Notes under the pieces: model-generated
Database searches by the model: none
The model's input: only the letters and a program-made list of their open reading frames with translations
What the model was told of the DNA's origin: nothing
Assembly (NCBI GenBank): GCA_900469615.1
Contig: UBYA01000002.1
Span: 124,001 to 188,000 of the forward strand
Reading direction: 5' to 3'
From: Hyphomicrobiales bacterium
GTDB lineage: Bacteria; Pseudomonadota; Alphaproteobacteria; Rhizobiales; Rhizobiaceae
DNA: 64,000 bases
Shown: one piece after another, positions 36,301-43,861 of the stretch
Position numbering within the stretch: position 1 is the first letter of the stretch
Layout: the number at the start of each line of letters is the position of its first letter
Program-made: the position numbers and the translations under genes

Positions 36301-37248
36301 ATGCTGATCAGACATCTTTCCTTTTTCGTCACTCTTGCGGAAGAGAAGCATTTCGCGAGGGCAGCGGATCTCTGCAATGTCACCCAGCCGACGCTATCGG
36401 CCGCCATCCGCAAGCTTGAGGACGACCTGAAGACGACGCTGATCGTGCGGGGGAACCGCTACATGGGCCTGACGCCGGATGGCGAGCGCGTCCTCGAATG
36501 GGGGCGTCAGATCCTGTTCGATTACGACAGCCTGCAGAAGGATCTCAGCGGATCGCAGAAGGGACTGGCCGGTACTTTGCGCCTTGGCGTCGTTCCCGCC
36601 GCCATGCCCGCGGTGTCGTTTCTGTCGGAGCGCTTCAGCGAGGATCATCCCGACGCGACGATCGAGATCAGGTCCATGACCTCGCGTGCCATCCAGCATG
36701 GGCTCGACACTTTCGAGATAGACGGCGGCCTGACCTATCTCGACAACGAGCCGCTGGAAAATGTCAGGCGCATCCCGCTTTATCATGAGCGCTATGTCTT
36801 TATCTGCCGCTCCGATCATCCCTTCGCGGACCGCCGCTCCATCACCTGGGCGCAGGCCGTGTCGGAAACGCTCTGCCTCCTGAGCGAGGACATGCAGAAC
36901 AGGCGCATCCTCAACGACATCGCCGCATCGGCCGGCCTTACGATGAAGCCGCCGGTGGTAAGCAACTCTTTTCTCGCCGTCTGCGCCCATATCCGCAACG
37001 GCCTGTGGTGCAGCATCGTGCCCCATACCTTTTTCTACGTCTTTGGAGACAGGTCCGACTTGGTCGCCATCGACTTGACGGATCCGCATCAAACGCACGC
37101 CGTCGGTCTGGTCATTTCCGATCGGATGCCGCAATCGCCGATGACGAAGGCATTGATCCGCTGTCTGCACGGTGCTGATTTCGACCGCGATTTCCAGGAC
37201 CGGATGCCGGCAGGCCCGGTGCCATCGACGTTGTCTATCGCGCGGTAG
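36301..37248 (+). CDS. LysR-type transcriptional regulator
   Basis: This 315-residue protein has the LysR helix-turn-helix (FFVTLAEEKHFARAADLCNV, QPTLSAAIRKLEDDL; residues 6-45) and a two-lobed effector domain (GTLRLGVVPAAMPAVSFLSE; IPLYHERYVFICRSDHPFA). ATG 36301 follows GAGG with 7-8 nt spacing; the in-frame TTG at 36295 is less likely. The NAD-formate dehydrogenase gene follows 217 bp later on the same strand, and the gap contains an inverted repeat, so this regulator probably controls it. The effector is unknown. Confidence 0.9.
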   Translation: MLIRHLSFFVTLAEEKHFARAADLCNVTQPTLSAAIRKLEDDLKTTLIVRGNRYMGLTPDGERVLEWGRQILFDYDSLQKDLSGSQKGLAGTLRLGVVPAAMPAVSFLSERFSEDHPDATIEIRSMTSRAIQHGLDTFEIDGGLTYLDNEPLENVRRIPLYHERYVFICRSDHPFADRRSITWAQAVSETLCLLSEDMQNRRILNDIAASAGLTMKPPVVSNSFLAVCAHIRNGLWCSIVPHTFFYVFGDRSDLVAIDLTDPHQTHAVGLVISDRMPQSPMTKALIRCLHGADFDRDFQDRMPAGPVPSTLSIAR

Positions 37249-37306
37249 AAAGCTTTCATTTGCCTGCTTTCGGATGCCGTGAGAGCATTCTCCTCGTTGA
37301 AACGAT

Positions 37307-37324
37307 GTTCCGTGGAAACGGAAC
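37307..37324. promoter_or_regulatory. Inverted repeat upstream of the NAD-formate dehydrogenase gene
   Basis: GTTCCGT-GGAA-ACGGAAC has perfect 7-bp arms and lies 142 bp before the fdh start, downstream of a LysR gene. It is a candidate LysR site or transcript hairpin. Confidence 0.4.
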
Positions 37325-37465
37325 GCGGCTTCGGGAAACACCGGCTACTGACCTGCCTCGGGCAACCGGGTGCCGGCCAACTCCTCCAGAAACGATTTCT
37401 GCGAACGGCGGATAACTTCACGCTGCCGGCGGTGTCTCCTGTTGCCCAAATCCAAGGAGATGAAC

Positions 37466-38668
37466 ATGGCTAAGGTAGTTTGCGTTCTTTATGACGATCC
37501 GATCAACGGCTATCCGGCATCCTATGCCCGGGATTCCCTGCCGGTTGTCGAGTGCTATCCCGATGGGCAGACGCTGCCGACGCCGAAGGCGATCGACTTC
37601 GTTCCCGGCAGCTTGCTGGGCAGCGTGTCCGGCGAGCTCGGACTGCGTAACTATCTGGAATCGAACGGTCACAGTTTCGTTGTCACCTCGGACAAGGATG
37701 GGCCGGATTCGGCGTTCGAGCGGGAACTGGTCGATGCCGACGTCGTCATCTCCCAGCCGTTCTGGCCCGCCTACCTCACGGCCGAACGCATCGCCAAGGC
37801 GAAGAAGCTGAAGCTGGCGCTGACGGCGGGTATCGGCTCGGACCATGTGGATCTTCAGGCTGCCATGGAACGCGGCATCACCGTGGCGGAAGTCACCTAC
37901 TGCAATTCGATCAGTGTCGCAGAACATGTGGTCATGACGATCCTCAATCTGGTACGCAACTACACCCCTTCGCATCAATGGGCCGTCGACGGCGGATGGA
38001 ACATCGCCGATTGCGTCGAACGTTCCTACGATGTCGAAGGAATGCATGTCGGCACGGTGGCCGCCGGGCGCATCGGCGTCGCGGTGCTGCGCCGCCTCAA
38101 GCCTTTCGGCATGCATCTGCACTATACCGACCGTCACCGCCTGCCGAAAGAGGTGGAGACGGAGCTGGACCTGACGTGGCATGAGACGCGTGAGGACATG
38201 TATCCCGCTTGCGATGTGGTGACGCTCAACGTGCCGCTCCATCCGGAGACGGAGCATATGATCAATGACCAGACGCTGAAGCTCTTCAAGCGCGGCGCCT
38301 ATCTGGTCAACACCGCACGCGGCAAACTGTGTGACCGCGACGCCGTTGCCCGGGCACTGGAGAGCGGGCAATTGGCCGGCTATGGCGGCGATGTCTGGTT
38401 CCCGCAGCCTGCACCGAAAGATCACCCGTGGCGGAAGATGCCGCATAACGCCATGACGCCGCACATTTCGGGCACGTCGCTGTCGGCGCAGACGCGCTAC
38501 GCGGCCGGCACGCGTGAAATCCTCGAATGCTTCTTCGAGAACCGTCCCATTCGCGATGAATATCTCATCGTTCAGGGCGGCAATCTCGCCGGCGTCGGCG
38601 CTCACTCCTACTCAAAGGGAAATGCGACCGGCGGGTCGGAAGAGGCCGAGAAATTCAAGCGTAGCTGA
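37466..38668 (+). CDS. fdh: NAD-dependent formate dehydrogenase
   Basis: This 400-residue soluble enzyme oxidises formate to CO2 with NAD+. It belongs to the D-2-hydroxyacid dehydrogenase superfamily and aligns without gaps to the numbering of Pseudomonas sp. 101 FDH. The NAD-selecting Asp is in HYTDRHRLP (D222 here, D221 without Met), the catalytic arginine in NTARGKLCDRDA (R285), and the catalytic histidine in PHISGTSLSAQTRYA (H333). The nucleotide motif is AAGRIG. The start is ATG 37466, six bases after AAGGAG. The N-terminal formate-pocket loop (DDPINGYPASYARDSLP) is present. It follows a LysR gene and ends in a truncated mosaic repeat. Confidence 0.95.
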   Translation: MAKVVCVLYDDPINGYPASYARDSLPVVECYPDGQTLPTPKAIDFVPGSLLGSVSGELGLRNYLESNGHSFVVTSDKDGPDSAFERELVDADVVISQPFWPAYLTAERIAKAKKLKLALTAGIGSDHVDLQAAMERGITVAEVTYCNSISVAEHVVMTILNLVRNYTPSHQWAVDGGWNIADCVERSYDVEGMHVGTVAAGRIGVAVLRRLKPFGMHLHYTDRHRLPKEVETELDLTWHETREDMYPACDVVTLNVPLHPETEHMINDQTLKLFKRGAYLVNTARGKLCDRDAVARALESGQLAGYGGDVWFPQPAPKDHPWRKMPHNAMTPHISGTSLSAQTRYAAGTREILECFFENRPIRDEYLIVQGGNLAGVGAHSYSKGNATGGSEEAEKFKRS

Positions 38669-38720
38669 AGCAATTCCGGGAGAAGTGCGCCGCGGTTTTC
38701 CCGGAATTGCCTGAAGACAA
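38669..38720 (+). repeat. Rhizobial mosaic intergenic repeat, copy D (left half only)
   Basis: AGCAATTCCGGGAGAAGTGC, GCCGCGGTTTTCCCGGAATTG then CTGAAGACAAAAGG. It has the first module of copies A-C but not the AGCGGTTC...GAACCGCT hairpin. It begins directly after the TGA of the formate dehydrogenase gene. Confidence 0.65.
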
Positions 38721-38724
38721 AAGG

Positions 38725-38763
38725 ATGGGAACGGACGCTGCCCGCGATCCGTGCCCGTCCCAT
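38725..38763. terminator. Hairpin between convergent genes
   Basis: ATGGGA-ACGGA pairs with TCCGT-(GCCCG)-TCCCAT, giving a long interrupted stem between the formate dehydrogenase and purine permease genes. It has no T-run, so it is only a probable transcript-end structure. Confidence 0.4.
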
Positions 38764-38796
38764 TCCTGAGCCGGGTTGAATGGATTTCGTGGCCAC

Positions 38797-40149
38797 TCAA
38801 TGAGTGGCCACTGTCCAGAAATAGTAGGCGAGCGGAATGGCAAGAAGGTACATGCCGATGGAAACCTGCTTTGCTTCTCCCGACAACACCTTGACGATGA
38901 CGTAGAACAGCAGTCCTCCGGCGATGCCAGTGCCGAAGCTGTTCGAGACCAATGTCAGCAGGACCATCATCAAGGCGGAAAGACCGTCGGAGAAATTCTC
39001 CAGATCGACCCGTTTCAACGCGCTGAACATCGACATGCCGACGAGGATCAGGGCCGGTGCGGTCGCCGCGGCCGGGATCATCAGCGCGATCGGCGTGAAG
39101 AGCAGCGTGAGGGCAAACAGGGCCGCGGTCGCAAGCGAGGCGAAACCGGTGCGGCCTCCGGCTTCGGCGCCGGTGGCGGACTCGACAAGGGCCGTTGCGG
39201 ACGGAATGCCGAGCAGAGGGCTGATCGTGGCCGCGATCGAGTCGACGAGGAACGGCTTTCCCAGATCCTTCATGTTGCCCTCTTCATCGACCAGGCCGGC
39301 CTTCGCGCCGACGGCAAGCGTCGTGCCGAGCGTCGAGAAGAATTCCGAAGCGAAGAAGGCAAAAAGATAGGGGAAATACTGTATCTTCAGGGCACCGAGG
39401 AAATCGAGCTGAAGCCCGGTTTCCGCAATGCCGTGCGGTACTCCGAAAAGCGTATCCGGTACTTTCGTGATTCCAAGCGGAATGCCGAGTAGCGTGCTGC
39501 CGAGAATGGCCCACAAGATCGGTCCGGGCACTTTGCGGCCGCGCAGGAACACCGCCAGGAAGATGCCGAAAATGGCAACGATTGCCTGCGACGAGTTGAG
39601 CGAGCCGAGCATGAGCGCGTGGCTGCGGGCATTGACGTCGACCAGGCCCGCATTCTTGAAGCCAAGCAGCGCTATGAACAATCCGATGGCCGCGCCCAGA
39701 CCGAGCTTGATCTGGGCTGGAACCATGCGCGCGATGACCTGCCGCACGCCCAGCACGGTCAGCAGAACGAAGATGACGCTCGACCAGAACGAAATGGCAA
39801 GGCCGGTCTGCCAGGGAATGTGCTCCACGGCCGCCATCGTCGGCCCTACCAGAACCGATCCGCCGATGCCGGGGCCGACCACGAAGGGCATATTGGCGTA
39901 GAGCGCCATGAAGAGCGTCGCGCCGATGATGACCAGAATGGTCGCAGTCGTCGCGGCGGCGCGGTCGATGCCTCCAGCCGAAAGCAGGGATGGGATCACG
40001 ACGAGCAGGTATGCCGAAGCCAGGAAGGACGTGATGCCGGCAATGATCTCCGTCTTCGTATTGGTGTTGCGCTCGCGCATGCGAAAATAGCTCTTCCACC
40101 GCGCTTCGGATGCGCCGTCCGGCTGCCCGACATTCATATTTGTGGCCAT
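38797..40149 (-). CDS. NCS2-family purine permease (AzgA-like: adenine/hypoxanthine/guanine)
   Basis: This 450-residue transporter has about 12-14 hydrophobic segments and the AzgA-type signatures EIIAGITSFLASAYLLVVIP, PFVVGPGIGGSVLVGP and SATALVESATGAEAGGRTGFASL. AzgA-type members are proton symporters for adenine, guanine and hypoxanthine. TAGGAGATACG precedes ATG 40149. The gene is third in the minus-strand operon LacI, adenine deaminase, permease, so adenine is the likely substrate. Confidence 0.88.
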   Translation of the reverse strand: MATNMNVGQPDGASEARWKSYFRMRERNTNTKTEIIAGITSFLASAYLLVVIPSLLSAGGIDRAAATTATILVIIGATLFMALYANMPFVVGPGIGGSVLVGPTMAAVEHIPWQTGLAISFWSSVIFVLLTVLGVRQVIARMVPAQIKLGLGAAIGLFIALLGFKNAGLVDVNARSHALMLGSLNSSQAIVAIFGIFLAVFLRGRKVPGPILWAILGSTLLGIPLGITKVPDTLFGVPHGIAETGLQLDFLGALKIQYFPYLFAFFASEFFSTLGTTLAVGAKAGLVDEEGNMKDLGKPFLVDSIAATISPLLGIPSATALVESATGAEAGGRTGFASLATAALFALTLLFTPIALMIPAAATAPALILVGMSMFSALKRVDLENFSDGLSALMMVLLTLVSNSFGTGIAGGLLFYVIVKVLSGEAKQVSIGMYLLAIPLAYYFWTVATH

Positions 40150-40196
40150 TGCACGTATCTCCTAAATCGGCAAACGCTGCCGCGCGGCGAGTGACA

Positions 40197-41975
40197 TCAG
40201 TTTTGGCTTGCAGCCAGAAGCGGTCTGATTTCCCGGGTCGTCCCATCCGTCAGCCCAAGGTCGGTGACGTGTGGGCCGGGGTTGCATGCGAGGCTGGCTC
40301 CGACGACTGCCTTGAAGGTACGGATTGGCGGCATCCAGTCGGCGATCGAATCGGCTGCCGCACGGAGCCTGGCGAAATCGTCGGCGACCTCCTGCGCGGG
40401 GGCGTCCGACAGCAATCCGCAGACGGGCAGCGGCAGCACCGCCGTAACCTTGCCGGCGGCCGCGGTCGCCATGCCGCCGCCCGCGTCGATGACCGCATTG
40501 GCGGCAGCGGCCATGTCTTCCGGATCGCGACCGAAGACGGTCAGGTTATGGCTGTCATGCGATATGGTCGTCGCCAGGGCGCCACGCCAATGGCCCCAAT
40601 CTTCCAGAATGCCGATGACGGGCGAGGGGTTATTTCTTCCGTGGCGGTGGATGACCGCCATCAAGAGCATGTTGTCGGGCAGAACGAGTTTGCCCGCGTC
40701 CGTACCGACGACGGCCTCCCCCCATTTGGTGAAACGGGGACTGACGACGGTATTGACGCGCGCCTCGGTCATGCCCGGCAGCGCGATGGCAAAGTCGGCG
40801 GCGGAAAGTTTTTCAAGTTTCACGGTGTCGCGATAAGCGTCCATGGACGGGCGATCGGCGCCTGCGATGAGCCTGCCGTCTCTGGCAACCTCGGCTCCCG
40901 AGGCATAGACACGCTCGACAGCGATCTTTTCCAGATCGGCCAGGATGACGATATCGGCGCGGCGGCCGGGCGCGATCAGCCCCAGATCGTAGCGATTCAG
41001 CCACATGGCGGCGTTGAGCGTGGCGGCCCGGATGGCATCGATCGGGTTCATTCCATAGCCGATCAGACGCCTGAGAACGGAGGACATCGCCCCGTCGCGC
41101 ACGAGGTCGTCGGGGAAGACGTCGTCGGTGCAGACCGTCAGCGTTTGCGGCAGATGCGGCAGTTTCTTCAAAGCCTCGATTACGCCGGGCAGGACATAGT
41201 CATGGGAACCGCGAAGCTCTATGGTAAGGCCGGCCCGCAATTTCGCCAGCAGGTCTTCGCCCGAGGTGATCTCGTGATCCGATTGGATGCCGGCGGAGGC
41301 AAAAGCCTGCAATTCCGCGCCTTCAAGGCCGCGCGCGTGGCCGCAGACACGCTTGCCGCTGGCAAGTCCGGCCTCGACGATACCGCGCATCGGCTCGCTT
41401 CGCTCGAGGACACCGCGCATATTCATCACTTCGGCAACGCCGGTAATCTCCGGCCAGCTCAGCATGGTCGTCATTTCACCGGCCCTGAATTCCGCGCCGG
41501 CGAGCTCAAGGCCGGGTGCCGAAGGCACGCAGGACGGCGCCAAAGTCAGGAAGCGCAGCGGCAGCCGCCGGGTTTCCTCGAGTGCCCACCGAATGCCGTC
41601 CAGGCCGGCGACGTTGCCGATTTCATGCGGATCCCAGCAGACCGTGGTCGTTCCCTGGGGAACGACGGTTTCCGCATACCGCCTCGGCGTCACCATCGAG
41701 CTTTCGACATGCATATGCGTGTCGATAAATCCGGGAGCGATGTAGCGTCCCGAGGCATCGATGGTCTGCCCGGCGTCCGTCCTGGTCGCGGCGGCATGCA
41801 CGCTCGCTATCAACGGGCCGACAAGACCGATATCGGCCGGCCTCATCTCGGAGGTCGCCACGTCGACAAGCGTTCCGCCGACGATGAGGACATCGAACGG
41901 CTCCAGCCCGCGCGCGGCCCGCACGGCACGATCGCGCAGTTCGGAGGAATTGAGGTCATGGGGTTCATTCGGCAT
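40197..41975 (-). CDS. ade: Adenine deaminase (amidohydrolase, COG1001 type)
   Basis: This 592-residue enzyme converts adenine to hypoxanthine and ammonia. It has the metal-site motifs of the amidohydrolase family: DTHMHVESSM near residue 86, CWDPHEIGNVAG, GHARGLEG, SDHEITSGEDLL and CTDDVFPDDLV. The C-terminal domain typical of Ade (LLMAVIHRHGRNN, ATTISHDSHNLTVFG) is complete, and length matches family members. ATG 41975 overlaps the end of the LacI gene by 11 bp and follows GGGAGG. It supplies hypoxanthine and ammonia from imported adenine. Confidence 0.93.
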   Translation of the reverse strand: MPNEPHDLNSSELRDRAVRAARGLEPFDVLIVGGTLVDVATSEMRPADIGLVGPLIASVHAAATRTDAGQTIDASGRYIAPGFIDTHMHVESSMVTPRRYAETVVPQGTTTVCWDPHEIGNVAGLDGIRWALEETRRLPLRFLTLAPSCVPSAPGLELAGAEFRAGEMTTMLSWPEITGVAEVMNMRGVLERSEPMRGIVEAGLASGKRVCGHARGLEGAELQAFASAGIQSDHEITSGEDLLAKLRAGLTIELRGSHDYVLPGVIEALKKLPHLPQTLTVCTDDVFPDDLVRDGAMSSVLRRLIGYGMNPIDAIRAATLNAAMWLNRYDLGLIAPGRRADIVILADLEKIAVERVYASGAEVARDGRLIAGADRPSMDAYRDTVKLEKLSAADFAIALPGMTEARVNTVVSPRFTKWGEAVVGTDAGKLVLPDNMLLMAVIHRHGRNNPSPVIGILEDWGHWRGALATTISHDSHNLTVFGRDPEDMAAAANAVIDAGGGMATAAAGKVTAVLPLPVCGLLSDAPAQEVADDFARLRAAADSIADWMPPIRTFKAVVGASLACNPGPHVTDLGLTDGTTREIRPLLAASQN

Positions 41976-42963
41976 TTTTGCCTCCCTTGGCTAAAGCCGA
42001 CGGGCGCGCTGTGGATCGTCTCACAACAAGGTCGGTCGGGAAAATTCTGCTGGCATCGGATTCGCCGACAACGAAGGAGAGCGCGTGGTTGGCCACCGCT
42101 TCCAGATCCTGCCGGACAGTGGTGAGAGGAGGAGAGACGATTTGAGCCCACATCAGATCGTCGAAGCCGGTGAGCGACAGATCGTCCGGTATGCTGCATC
42201 CCCTGTCTCGCGCGGCAATGGCAAAGCCTATGGCGAGGGCGTCATAGGCGGCCGCGCAAGCCGTAAAGCGATGCAGGTCGAGTTCGCGGCCGAGGGTGCA
42301 TCCTGCTTCGAAACTTGCATCGCTATATTTCAATGCCGGTTCAATCCCGGCAGAGCGGAAGATTTCGCACATCCCTCCGACGCGTTCGTGCGCCACCAGC
42401 GAATTCTCCGGGCCGGCGAGCACGAGAAGCTTGTCATGACCGAGTTCGATCAGGTGGCGCGCGATCATGCGACCGCCCTCGCGGTGATCGCTGGCCGCAA
42501 TGTTGCCGGCGGTGGCAGCGCTGTCGATGACGGCTATCGGGACGGAAACGTTCTCCGGCGCAACGGTCGTGCCGCGCGTCGGTATGACGATCAAAGCATC
42601 GACGCCGCGGGCGATCATGTTTCTGATTTCGAAATCCTGCTGCCCGGGGTCGCCTTGACTGTCGCCGATCAGGACGGCAAGGCCCCGTTGCTTGGCAGCC
42701 CGCTCGATGGCCTGGGCAAAAGCGGGAAACAAAGGCTGCCCGATGTTCGGGACCAGCAGGCCGACCGTATTGCTCTTGCCGGTGCGCAGAGCGCGCGCGG
42801 CGTGATCCGGCACATAGCCCAGCAAATCCGCCTCGACGCGAATTTGGCTGGCAAGGGCGGGCGAAACGCGCCCCTTGCCCCGCAGCGCATTGGACACGGT
42901 TGCCGTGGAGACACCCAGCCGGTTTGCAATTTCGCGAATGGAGGAGGGGCGTGCCTGATTCAT
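41965..42963 (-). CDS. LacI-family transcriptional regulator of the adenine operon
   Basis: This 332-residue repressor has its helix-turn-helix at residues ~8-30 (SIREIANRLGVSTATVSNAL) and a Peripla_BP sensor (VGLLVPNIGQPLFPAFAQAI; LTGFDDLMWAQIVSPPLTTV). No ribosome site is evident before ATG 42963. A perfect 26-bp palindrome ends 18 bp upstream, so the gene is probably autoregulated with a very short leader. It is the first gene of the operon and overlaps ade by 11 bp. The effector is probably a purine. Confidence 0.9.
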   Translation of the reverse strand: MNQARPSSIREIANRLGVSTATVSNALRGKGRVSPALASQIRVEADLLGYVPDHAARALRTGKSNTVGLLVPNIGQPLFPAFAQAIERAAKQRGLAVLIGDSQGDPGQQDFEIRNMIARGVDALIVIPTRGTTVAPENVSVPIAVIDSAATAGNIAASDHREGGRMIARHLIELGHDKLLVLAGPENSLVAHERVGGMCEIFRSAGIEPALKYSDASFEAGCTLGRELDLHRFTACAAAYDALAIGFAIAARDRGCSIPDDLSLTGFDDLMWAQIVSPPLTTVRQDLEAVANHALSFVVGESDASRIFPTDLVVRRSTARPSALAKGGKNAE

Positions 42964-42981
42964 TTGACGGGCGCTCGAACT

Positions 42982-43007
42982 ATATTGATTAATCGATTAA
43001 TCAATAT
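42982..43007. promoter_or_regulatory. 26-bp perfect palindromic operator
   Basis: Half-site ATATTGATTAATC is followed immediately by its exact reverse complement. The centre is ATCGAT, as in the AAATCGATTT operators at 24830-24871. It sits 18-44 bp upstream of the LacI start codon and is the obvious autoregulatory operator of the adenine operon. Confidence 0.78.
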
Positions 43008-43260
43008 GGCGCGATTTTGCAAGCGAATCTTTGCGGCTCCGTTCAGCCCGCCGAATTCCTCGGAGGGATACATACGGTCCTGCGATGCTGTGATGAAATG
43101 GAAGCCGTCGTCCCCTCAGCTTCTCGGAAGCTTGGCGGGAAGAGGAAAATACATTTTCCGCAGGCGTTTAGCCATGAAACGGGACTACGCGCTGGCCGCG
43201 CCGTCTCCAGGGGCGGCATGAATGGCGCGATATGCCGGAAGATGAATTCGGGCTTTTCGA

Positions 43261-43704
43261 TTATCTCGATTCGCGGTCGATATCTCGTCGCAGCACCACC
43301 GCCGTCGTGATATCTTCCACCGTCTCGTGGCTGGCGATCATGTCGCGGACCTGATTGAGGTCGTTGATGGATGCGGCTTCCAGTTCGATGACGAGGTCGA
43401 GCTGGCCACTCACGGACGAAACGCGGCGTACCTCGGTATGGCGCGCAAGGAGATCAAGCAGGCCCAGCGCCGGTGTGCGCTTGAGGCTGACGAGGAGGAT
43501 AGCGCGAATAACGTTGGCATCGATTTCGCCGATGTCGGCACGATAGCCCCGGATCACGCCGCTGCGCTCGAGGTTGGTGACACGCTCGCTCGTCGCGCTT
43601 CTCGATAATCCGATCCTGCCGGCCAGAGCCTTTACCGCGATGCGTGCCTCTTTCGACAGGATTTCGAGTATCTCGCGATCTTTGACGTCAAGGTCACGCA
43701 TCAT
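43261..43704 (-). CDS. Lrp/AsnC-family transcriptional regulator
   Basis: This 147-residue protein has the N-terminal helix-turn-helix (LDVKDREILEILSKEARIAV, RIGLSRSATSERVTNLERSG) and the C-terminal RAM/AsnC ligand domain (VRRVSSVSGQLDLVIELEA). Family proteins form octamers and bind amino acids. Two start codons are adjacent (ATG 43704 and 43701). It is divergent from the kinase/M23/aminotransferase gene, and the gap holds phased repeats that fit multimer binding. It likely senses the amino compound handled by that locus. Confidence 0.92.
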   Translation of the reverse strand: MMRDLDVKDREILEILSKEARIAVKALAGRIGLSRSATSERVTNLERSGVIRGYRADIGEIDANVIRAILLVSLKRTPALGLLDLLARHTEVRRVSSVSGQLDLVIELEAASINDLNQVRDMIASHETVEDITTAVVLRRDIDRESR

Positions 43705-43728
43705 CTTCTCACTTTATGGCCGACGGTT

Positions 43729-43795
43729 TGACGGTCCGTTCCGACAAACTGACGGTTCGCTCCGACAGGATACTGGCGGGATCCGGCAGGATACT
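43729..43795. promoter_or_regulatory. 21-bp phased direct repeats (Lrp-type operator array)
   Basis: TGACGGTCCGTTCCGACA (43729-43746) is repeated at 43750-43767 with two changes. CAGGATACT (43766-43774) is repeated at 43787-43795. Both periods are exactly 21 bp, i.e. two helical turns, so all units face the same side of the DNA. This is what an Lrp-type octamer would wrap. It lies in the gap between the Lrp-type gene and the fusion gene it should control. Confidence 0.6.
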
Positions 43796-43861
43796 TGATG
43801 CCTGAAAACGGATTGCATGCCAAGCTGTCCGGGAGAAAAATAGCTTGGAAAAACAATACCT

